Below, one piece after another: positions 1-5,188 of a stretch of 5,188 nucleotides of DNA. Both the position numbers and the translations under genes were made by a program. The stretch's first letter is position 1; every line of letters begins with the position of its first letter. The stretch spans positions 1 to 5,188 of the forward strand of contig JAJPYK010000157.1 of NCBI GenBank assembly GCA_021205005.1. Reading direction: 5' to 3'. This stretch comes from Paraprevotella sp. Its GTDB lineage: Bacteria; Bacteroidota; Bacteroidia; Bacteroidales; Bacteroidaceae. The notes under the pieces are model-generated. The model was not told the DNA's origin, searched no databases, and worked only from the letters and a program-made list of their open reading frames with translations.

Positions 1-1
1 G

Positions 2-31
2 TTTGAATTAGTTTTGGAATGATTATATTAG
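2..31 (+). promoter_or_regulatory. Candidate Bacteroidetes-type promoter upstream of the fimbria operon
   Basis: A TTTG at 2-5 and a TATATTAG at 24-31, 18 bases apart, resemble the Bacteroides primary-sigma consensus (-33 TTTG and -7 TAnnTTTG). The -7 box matches five of its six fixed positions. A second TTTG at 13-16 is too close to serve as the -33 box. The spacing is slightly short, the region is AT-rich and the site lies at the very edge of the window, so a chance match is quite possible. Transcription from here would leave a leader of more than 100 bases before the first gene. Confidence 0.3.
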
Positions 32-56
32 CAAAGTCAAAAGCCCGAAAAACCAT

Positions 57-93
57 CGCGCCGAGATGAAATTGTACATATTGTCGGGGCGCG
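57..93 (+). other. GC-rich hairpin in the 5' leader
   Basis: CGCGCCGA at 57-64 pairs with TC plus GGCGCG at 84-93. This gives an eight-pair stem with a two-G bulge (86-87) and an AT-rich loop of about 19 bases. No T-tract follows, so it does not look like an intrinsic terminator. It may be a structured leader element or an operator, or it may belong to the 3' end of an upstream gene outside the window. Confidence 0.4.
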
Positions 94-120
94 TCGCCAT
101 ATATTGAGAGTCTAAACCTA

Positions 121-136
121 AGCTTCTGCGGAAGCT
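121..136 (+). other. Perfect 6-bp hairpin in the leader of the first gene
   Basis: AGCTTC (121-126) and GAAGCT (131-136) form a perfect six-pair stem with a TGCG loop. It ends 16-40 bases before the possible ATG starts at 153, 159 and 177, so it would lie in the untranslated leader close to the translation start. No T-run follows it. A role in mRNA stability or start-site access is inference only. Confidence 0.4.
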
Positions 137-176
137 GAACAATGATTATAGGATGACCATGAGATATGAACAGAAT

Positions 177-740
177 ATGAAAAAGTTTTTAACTGCCTTG
201 ATCTTGTGGGTGGCGGTTGCTACGGCGTGATTCGCCCAACAGTTCGCCCTGAAGACAAACCTGCTTTATGATGCTACAGCTACTCCTAATTTGGGTGCTG
301 AGTTGGGATTTGGCAAAGCTTCCTCCTTGCAATTGATGTACGGGTGGAATCCGTGGAAGTTTGGCGATAATAAAAAAATGCGCCACTGGTCACTGATGCC
401 CGAGTACCGCTATTGGTTCTGTTCGCCCCTGAACGGACACTTTATCGGTGTGCACGCCTTGGGCGGACAGTACAACGTGAGCGGTATCAAGATTCCTTTG
501 ATTTTCGACGACGCCGACCGGTTCCGCTACCAGGGATGGTACGCCGGAGGCGGATTCACCTACGGATATTCCCATATCCTGGGCAAACACTGGAACGTGG
601 AAGCCGCCATCGGCGTGGGGTATATCTATTTCGATTATAAGAAATACGAATGTCAGGTGTGTGGCGCCGAAGTGGACCGCGGCCACAAAAATTATATCGG
701 CCTGACGAAAGCGGCCATCAATTTTGTTTATGTGTTTTAA
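177..740 (+). pseudogene. DUF3575 domain outer-membrane-type protein, interrupted by in-frame TGA at codon 18
   Basis: Read through the stop, the frame gives 187 codons, a usual length for DUF3575 proteins (typically under 200 residues), which accompany fimbria loci in Bacteroidales. ATG 177 begins a classic signal peptide (MKKFLTALILWVAVATA). The next codon is TGA (228-230), followed by FAQQFALKTNLLYDATATPN and a clean frame to TAA at 738-740. Family-like features include LKTNLLYDATATPNLG, YGWNPW, a PEYRYWF stretch, GHFIGVH, alternating aromatic and Gly segments suggesting membrane beta-strands, a CxxC pair (ECQVCG) and a final aromatic residue (VYVF). In-frame ATGs at 153 and 159 would only add an N-terminal extension before the same stop. 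The first possible restarts (TTG 291, or the later ATG in the LQLM segment) would lack the signal peptide and first strand. The TGA codon is at -3 of the predicted signal-peptidase I site (x-F-A before QQ), where Ser (TCA), Gly or Cys would be one base away. The gene lies 12 bases before the DUF3868 gene, so they are very likely co-transcribed. The exact function is unknown. Family assignment is from recall of its conserved pattern. Confidence 0.8.
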
Positions 741-752
741 TCGTATCAGGAA

Positions 753-2195
753 ATGAAAAGGAAAATGAAATACTACCTCTTTTATGCTTTGGCTGCCGCC
801 TGGATGATCAGTCCGGCCGCCGCCATGGCCAAAGAACGTGAGGCCGGTTTCGTCCGTATCGATTCCGTCTATCTGCAACCTGCGGGCCGTTCCCTGCTGG
901 TGGAGATGCAGCTCCGGCTCGACAGCGTGAACATCGGCGCCGACCGGTTGCTGGCCTATACGCCGGTGCTCGAGGGCGACAACGGCCAGAAGAAAACGAT
1001 GAAGCCAGTACTCATCACCGGACTCGACCAACATTACGTCTATCTGCGCGAGGGTAACGAGAACAATCCCGAAGCTTGGGAATTGCGGCGCAAGAACGGC
1101 ACCCGCCAGTCCTATCATTACACTTTCACCGTGCCTTTCGAGAGCTGGATGATTGACTCGAAACTCTCCGTGATGGAAGACCTCTGCGGTTGCGGCGACC
1201 TGCTCAATGAGAACAAGATCCCCGTGAAGTCCGTCGACTATCACCCCGAGCGCGACATCATGCTGGCATTCGTGACGCCCAAGGTGGAGGAACGCAAGGT
1301 GAGACAAGAAAGCGGAGAGGCCTTCCTGGACTTCCCTGTCAACAAGACCGTGATTTATCCGGAATACCGCAACAACCCGCGCGAATTGCATAAGATCATC
1401 GCCACCATCGACCTGGTGCGCAACGATACGAACACCGTCATTACGGGCATCGGCATCCACGGTTACGCTTCGCCCGAGGGCGGATATGCCAACAACGAGC
1501 GGCTGGCCCAAGGCCGTGCCGAGGCGCTGCGCACCTACGTGAGCCAGCTTTACCGCCTCTCGCCGGACATCTTCTCCGTGAAATCCACGCCCGAAGACTG
1601 GGACGGACTGCGCAAGTATGTGAAATCCAGTTCGATGGCTTCTAAATTAGACATGCTGGAAATCATCAACCGCACCGATCTGGATCCGGATGCGAGAGAA
1701 GCCCGCTTGCGTCAGAGTTTCCCCGCGGACTATCGCTTCCTGCTGGACAACGTTTATCCGGGCCTGCGTCATTCCGACTATACGGTGACCTATATCGTGC
1801 GGCCGTTCAGCGTGGCCGAGACACGCCAGATCATGAAGACCCGCCCTGCCCAACTGAGCCTGAACGAGATGTTCATGGTGGCCCAGTCGTATAGGCCGGG
1901 TAGCGCGGACTACAACCAGGTGTTTGCCGAGGCGCTGAAGTATTATCCCGATGACCCCGTGGCCAACCTCAATGCGGCCATCTACGCCATCAACCGCCGC
2001 GACCTGAAAGGGGCCGAAGCCTATCTGGCCAAGGCCGGAGATTCGCCCGAAGCGGTGCATGCCCGTGGCGTATGGGCCATGCTCAGCGGACAGTATGACC
2101 GTGCGGAGGCCTGGCTGCTCGAAGCCAAGGTGAACGGCGTGAAGGAGGCCGAGAGCAACCTCAAGGTGCTGGACAAACTGAAAGCCATGCAGTGA
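753..2195 (+). CDS. DUF3868 protein with OmpA-like domain and C-terminal TPR-like repeats
   Basis: This is an intact 480-residue secreted protein. Residues 1-26 form a signal peptide ending in an AMA site before KERE. Residues about 27-150 match my recollection of the DUF3868 N-terminal domain and end in a CGCG motif (Cys145, Cys147). Residues about 190-275 are OmpA-like: the core GYASPEG (237-243) precedes Asn248, Leu251, Arg255 and Ala256, which fit the NxxLxxxRA peptidoglycan-binding motif. The Asp usual in that loop is replaced by Ser240. Residues about 370-478 are helical, with Ala-rich TPR-like repeats (ADYNQVFAEALKYYPDDP, LKGAEAYLAKAG, YDRAEAWLLEA). The start is ATG 753. An in-frame ATG at 765 has an AAGGAA just upstream and is an equally possible start, leaving the signal peptide intact. 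The protein probably resides in the periplasm or at the outer membrane, linking the fimbrial platform to the cell wall; that role is inference. It follows the DUF3575 gene by 12 bases in one operon. The stop is TGA, which argues against TGA being a sense codon in this organism. Confidence 0.85.
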   Translation: MKRKMKYYLFYALAAAWMISPAAAMAKEREAGFVRIDSVYLQPAGRSLLVEMQLRLDSVNIGADRLLAYTPVLEGDNGQKKTMKPVLITGLDQHYVYLREGNENNPEAWELRRKNGTRQSYHYTFTVPFESWMIDSKLSVMEDLCGCGDLLNENKIPVKSVDYHPERDIMLAFVTPKVEERKVRQESGEAFLDFPVNKTVIYPEYRNNPRELHKIIATIDLVRNDTNTVITGIGIHGYASPEGGYANNERLAQGRAEALRTYVSQLYRLSPDIFSVKSTPEDWDGLRKYVKSSSMASKLDMLEIINRTDLDPDAREARLRQSFPADYRFLLDNVYPGLRHSDYTVTYIVRPFSVAETRQIMKTRPAQLSLNEMFMVAQSYRPGSADYNQVFAEALKYYPDDPVANLNAAIYAINRRDLKGAEAYLAKAGDSPEAVHARGVWAMLSGQYDRAEAWLLEAKVNGVKEAESNLKVLDKLKAMQ

Positions 2196-2277
2196 GGACT
2201 AGAATATCATCCAAATAACTTTTAATAGATAGAGAGAGTATAGTATTTTTATTATTTACGTGTTAATCAATTGAAAA
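2196..2277 (+). promoter_or_regulatory. AT-rich leader of the major fimbrillin gene, possible internal promoter
   Basis: This 82-base gap is strikingly AT-rich compared with the gene before it, and no terminator hairpin is visible in it. Loose -7-like strings (TAGTATTT at 2241-2248, TTTA at 2221-2224, 16 bases apart) could be a Bacteroidetes promoter but match the consensus poorly. The bases just before the ATG (TTGAAAA) are A-rich without a Shine-Dalgarno sequence, which is normal for strongly translated Bacteroidetes genes. An extra promoter here would fit the need for many copies of the major subunit; this is inference. Confidence 0.3.
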
Positions 2278-4065
2278 ATGAAAAAAAGACAGTTTTTTAG
2301 TGTTGCAGTGGCCGCCGTCTTATTGTCGGCTTGCAGCAATGATGAAGTGTTAGACACTACGGGTGGTAGCCAGGCTCTTACGCCGGGCGGCAACGCTTAT
2401 GTGAGCATTTCTTTGAATGTTCCGAATACTACTACCGGAACAAGATTCCTGGCGGATCCGTCGCAGGATGAGAATAAGGACTTCAATGACGGTTCGGCCG
2501 ATGAGTCTAAAGTGAAGTCTGCTACATTGTTGGTCTTTGCGGGACCTAATGCCGACGATGCGACGTACTCCCAGAAGGTCGATTTGGCGTAAACTGGATT
2601 TGTGTGGAATTCGAATCCGCAGATCACCTCGTCTCTGAAAGTGGTTAAAATTTTGTCTAATTGGACGAATCCGGCGGACAGCCTTTACGGTTGCGTGCTG
2701 TTGAATGCACCTGAAAGTGTGACTGCTACTGGGCTTACGGAGGGTACTACAACATTTTCTGATTTTATTAAGAACAATCTGGTTGGAGCTGCTGATGCCA
2801 CAAACTCCGATAACGGTTTCTTAATGTCCAGCGCGCCGGTTTCAACCAAAGTGGGAGGGACAACCGATCCTTCTGCCGCTTCTATTAGAACGCTGACGAA
2901 TCTGAAAGTGTACAGTACGGAGGAGGCTGCTCAAAATGCTACTCCTGATGCTGCTTACGTAGAACGTTTGGCTTCTAAGGTGACAGTGGCTAAAAGCGGC
3001 ACTACCGGAAACTTTACGGATAATAACAAGGGTCAGGTTGCAGAGCTGAGCGATTACAAGTATGAGATCGACATGTGGCAGGTGGACAATACCGAGCCTA
3101 ACGAATATTTGGTTCGTCAATTCAATACGGATTGGCTGAGTTATCAGGCTGCGAGTGTAGCTAACTGGTATCGTTTCGTTTATAGTCAACGTATTGAAGA
3201 TGGTGCCGCTCGTACGGATTGGGCAATGGACCCGTCATACGACACTCGCGTAGGCTCCTTGATAACTTTGGGTCCGAAGGCGGTGATGACTGGATCTACG
3301 AAGTTTGGCGATGAAGCTCCTGCGTATTTTACCGAGAATACTTTCAAAGAAACTGCACAGAAGGAGAATGAGGCTACTCGCGTGGTTTTCCGTGCTAAGT
3401 TGGTGAAAGCTGCTGATGGTTTAGAGATAGGTGACTTCTATACCATAGGCGATGAGACTGGAATCTATACGAAAGACCAATATCAGTCTGCTGTTAACAC
3501 TCTTTTCCAGAATTACATCTACAATTTCTTGATGCAACACTTGGTTGCGGGGCAGTCTATTCCGGGCGGTGAGCAAGCAGTACCTGTAGTTAACGTAACG
3601 TTTGCCGCTAATACTGATGACACTGGATTGCTCGAAGTGACAGGCGCTCAAATTGCCACGGGAAGTACAAGTCTTTTTGACTTCACTGGTAATGAATTTG
3701 CTGAGGGTGTAGCAGATTATATAACGAGCTTCAATAAGAACTACCCTGTATACAAGTATGACGGCGGTGAGATGTACTATACTTATTATTTCAGACACTT
3801 CGGTGATGAGGAAACTCCTTGGACGGACGGCAACGATCCTGCTGATGAGAAAGGAAAGGCAGATGGTGCAGCAAACTATCTGGGCCGTTGGGGTAACGTC
3901 CGCAACAACTGGTATCAGATAAATGTAACTGGTGTACGCAACTTGGGTTCTCCTGTTATTCCTACACCGGGCGACAGCGACTTGGATAAGAAAGAACAGT
4001 ACATCAGCGTGAAGATCAACATCTTGCCGTGGCGTTTGCGTCCGTCAGACGTGGTTCTGCAATAA
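2278..4065 (+). pseudogene. Mfa1-family major fimbrial subunit, interrupted by in-frame TAA at codon 105
   Basis: Read through the stop, the frame has 595 codons. Residues 1-19 are a lipoprotein signal with lipobox LSAC (Cys19), followed by SNDE. Arg56, in TGTRF, is the likely site of Arg-specific protease trimming: in Porphyromonas gingivalis, gingipains cleave FimA/Mfa1 precursors at an equivalent Arg, freeing the groove for strand exchange. An N-terminal beta-domain follows (VSISLNVP, then SATLLVFAG). The C-terminal domain, from about residue 488, has the Mfa1/Fimbrillin_C pattern: YYTYYFRH, the G-W-G-N-V-R-N-N-W-Y stretch at 536-546, VTGVRNLGSP, and a final strand VKINILPW (Trp585) ending SDVVLQ, probably the donor strand. 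The TAA at 2590-2592 falls in VDLA-stop-TGFVWNS; CAA, GAA, AAA, TCA, TTA, TAT or TAC are one base away. The remaining 490 codons are free of stops and frameshifts. As written, only a 104-residue lipoprotein is made; a GTG at 2602 could restart but without a signal peptide. Codons are more T-ending (GCT, ACT, GGT, CGT) than in the flanking genes. Family assignment is confident; the pseudogene status depends on the stop being real. Confidence 0.85.
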
Positions 4066-4079
4066 TCTGTTCCCCATAT

Positions 4080-4100
4080 ACAGTATTTGAATACTGTTTT
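4080..4100 (+). terminator. Palindromic hairpin with T-run just after the fimbrillin stop
   Basis: ACAGTATT (4080-4087) and AATACTGT (4090-4097) are perfect eight-base inverted arms separated by only TG. They are followed by a short T-run to 4100. The tight loop means the real stem would be about six or seven pairs. The position 15 bases after the TAA at 4063-4065 and the trailing Ts suggest an intrinsic terminator or an mRNA 3'-end-protecting hairpin. Its stem is AT-rich and weak compared with the next hairpin. Confidence 0.45.
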
Positions 4101-4110
4101 CACTCTATTC

Positions 4111-4157
4111 CCGGGAGGAGCCGCCGCAAGGGCGGCGCGCTCCACCCGGTTTCCTTA
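4111..4157 (+). terminator. Strong GC-rich intrinsic terminator after the fimbrillin gene
   Basis: CCGGG (4111-4115) pairs with CCCGG (4145-4149). An A-A mismatch and GGA/TCC (4117-4119 with 4141-4143) follow. After a four-base bulge (4137-4140), GCCGCC (4120-4125) pairs with GGCGGC (4131-4136) around a GCAAG loop. TTTCCTT follows. This makes a long, very stable stem with a modest T-rich tail, 45 bases after the fimbrillin stop. It would reduce read-through into the Mfa2-type gene and so favour excess major subunit over anchor. Confidence 0.65.
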
Positions 4158-4488
4158 AAAACAGAAAAACTAACCGGATTTGCAGGCAGCATGGCCATTT
4201 GCAAGAACCGGATTACACACCGCACGGATTTGGTGCGTCAGGCAGGCCGACGCCATAAGACGGTCATGCAGACGCCGGGCGCAAGCGTATAAACAAGGCG
4301 CGACAGCGTTGTCGTCGAGACGGCAACCCCTCATTTTTCGCCGGAAACGCCTCCGCGTGTTCTCGCGATATGAAAAAAAACAAGGAAAACAACGGGGAAC
4401 CGGTCATTCGTTCCTCTCTATATATAAGAACCCGATTACGAACCAAGGCGGCGACTATGGTACGCCTACAGATAAACGAGAAAGAGAC
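4158..4488 (+). other. Intergenic region before the Mfa2-type gene; no convincing gene
   Basis: About 330 bases without a credible coding frame on either strand; the short open frames show no family resemblance or start context. What can be seen is small inverted repeats (CGCAC 4221-4225 with GTGCG 4233-4237; CGACA 4301-4305 with TGTCG 4310-4314), a nine-base direct repeat AACCGGATT (4172-4180 and 4206-4214), an A-rich run near 4373-4390, and TATATATAAG at about 4419-4428, which could be part of a promoter for the next gene. It probably holds the promoter and 5' leader of the Mfa2-type gene; a small RNA is not excluded. Confidence 0.45.
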
Positions 4489-5188
4489 ATGAAGATAAAA
4501 TCTTTATTACTGATGTTGCTCGCCGGATGGGCATTCGCTTCGTGTGACATGATGGAAGACGATCTTTCCGAATGTCCCACTGGTTTGTACGTCAGCTTCA
4601 AATACGACTACAACATCCAGCGTGCCGACATGTTTAAGGACCAGGTGGGAGGCGTGCGCGTCTATGTGCTCGACGAGAACGGCCGCGTGGTGGCGGACAG
4701 TACGGTGGAGAACACCGGATCCTATCGTCCCTTGTCGCGCTACGGCTATCAGATGCACTTTGCCAACCTTAAGCCGGGACGTTATCAGATCGTGGCCCTC
4801 GGCATGCAGAAGAGTTACGAGGAAGCCTTGCGGGCTCCCGGCGCGAAGTTCCGCAGTCAGGGCGCTGCCGACGTCAGCGTGGGCGATAGAATGGAGGATA
4901 TGGCAATCCTGTTGGACCGCTCTCCGCAATCCGTCCAGATCACCGGAAACACGTCTTCGGATATTCTTTATACGGCAGTGCATCCGGTGGAGAACAATGA
5001 AGTGGGTCTGGATACCTTGTGGGTGGGACAGGCCATCGGGCAGCACTCGCTCGAGGATGCTCCCGTGCCGGTGGACGAGCGCGATCCGTTCTATACCGTG
5101 GTGGCCATGAAACCTACTTATGCCGTGGTGCCTTTCGTGCGCGCCACGAAGAACGTCAGCATCACCTTGCGACAGGCCGACGGCAGCC
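4489..5188 (+). CDS. FimB/Mfa2-family fimbrial anchor lipoprotein, 5' part (3' end beyond window)
   Basis: An open frame of 233 codons plus one base runs off the window with no stop. ATG 4489 begins MKIKSLLLMLLAGWAFASC, a lipoprotein signal with the acylated Cys at residue 19; the leader before it (ACGAGAAAGAGAC) is purine-rich. The following DDLSECPTGLYVSFKYDYN, then ADMFKDQVGGVRVYVLDENG and LKPGRYQIVALG, is the characteristic N-terminal pattern of the Mfa2/FimB family. In P. gingivalis, Mfa2 and FimB sit in the outer membrane, anchor the type V fimbria and limit its length. The visible part should be the N-terminal beta-sandwich and the start of the second domain; family members are commonly around 300 residues, so roughly two thirds is probably present. 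It lies 423 bases downstream of the major subunit, beyond a strong hairpin, so it may use its own promoter or partial read-through. Codons are C- and G-ending like the DUF3868 gene and unlike the fimbrillin. No internal stop is seen in the visible part. An accessory or tip subunit is the main alternative. Confidence 0.85.
   Translation, partial: MKIKSLLLMLLAGWAFASCDMMEDDLSECPTGLYVSFKYDYNIQRADMFKDQVGGVRVYVLDENGRVVADSTVENTGSYRPLSRYGYQMHFANLKPGRYQIVALGMQKSYEEALRAPGAKFRSQGAADVSVGDRMEDMAILLDRSPQSVQITGNTSSDILYTAVHPVENNEVGLDTLWVGQAIGQHSLEDAPVPVDERDPFYTVVAMKPTYAVVPFVRATKNVSITLRQADGS

Noticed and set aside
1..152. Invertible promoter like those of Bacteroides capsule loci
   Set aside because: The hairpin arms at 57-62 and 88-93 are short and only 25 bases apart. 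No pair of longer, widely spaced inverted repeats and no recombinase gene are seen in the window.
228..230. TGA read as selenocysteine
   Set aside because: The codon lies in a signal peptide at the cleavage -3 position, where selenocysteine has no known role. No stable hairpin of the SECIS type is visible directly downstream, and TGA ends the DUF3868 gene.
390..1511. A 373-codon open frame on the minus strand, opposite the DUF3575 and DUF3868 genes
   Set aside because: It spans two recognisable + strand genes, its translation is rich in His, Val and Gly with no signal or domain, and it mirrors the codon pattern of GC-rich genes. It is an antisense shadow.
2590..2602. The fimbrillin region as two separate genes, with a second start at GTG 2602
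   Set aside because: The second part begins inside a beta-domain without a signal peptide, while the first has a lipobox but no complete domain. They share one phase with only a stop between them, so one broken gene is the simpler reading.
4029..4292. Open frame of 87 codons overlapping the fimbrillin end and the intergenic hairpins
   Set aside because: It starts within the fimbrillin gene in another frame, crosses both hairpins and has no recognisable features. It is a chance frame.
4264..4446. Minus-strand 60-codon frame in the intergenic region
   Set aside because: There is no ribosome-binding context, family resemblance or membrane and signal pattern strong enough to support a gene. The Phe-rich patch comes from the A-rich run on the + strand.
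4507..5110. Open frames overlapping the Mfa2-type gene (minus strand 4507-5046, + strand 4622-5110)
   Set aside because: Both lie within the clearly recognisable lipoprotein gene and have the Arg/Trp- or His-rich make-up of shadow frames.

Overview
The window looks like a chromosomal piece of a Bacteroidales genome (Bacteroides, Parabacteroides, Prevotella or a relative; genus not resolved). The evidence is the gene families, which are essentially restricted to Bacteroidetes, together with A-rich leaders lacking strong Shine-Dalgarno sequences and a TAnnTTTG-like promoter candidate. All genes are on the + strand and form one type V (FimA/Mfa1-type) fimbria locus.

Layout: 1-152 is a leader with a weak promoter candidate and two hairpins. 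177-740 encodes a DUF3575 outer-membrane-type protein. 753-2195 encodes a secreted DUF3868 protein with an OmpA-like domain and a TPR-like tail, 12 bases after the previous gene. 2196-2277 is an AT-rich leader. 2278-4065 encodes an Mfa1-family major fimbrial subunit. 4066-4488 is a long intergenic region that opens with two hairpins, probably terminators. 4489-5188 is the 5' part of a FimB/Mfa2-family fimbrial subunit (anchor/assembly lipoprotein) that runs off the window.

How it would work: the major subunit is exported as a lipoprotein, trimmed by an Arg-specific protease at the cell surface and polymerised by strand exchange. The Mfa2-type lipoprotein anchors the fibre or ends its growth. 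The DUF3575 and DUF3868 proteins recur beside such loci and probably serve the outer-membrane or periplasmic side, but their biochemical role is unknown.

The most notable point is that two of the four genes are broken by single in-frame stop codons while the rest of each frame is clean. A TGA falls at codon 18 of the DUF3575 gene, exactly at the -3 position of its predicted signal-peptidase site. A TAA falls at codon 105 of the major fimbrillin. As written, the locus could not make a fimbria. Recent inactivation, sequence or assembly error, and recoding are the competing explanations; the first two are much more likely because TGA and TAA also appear to end genes normally here.
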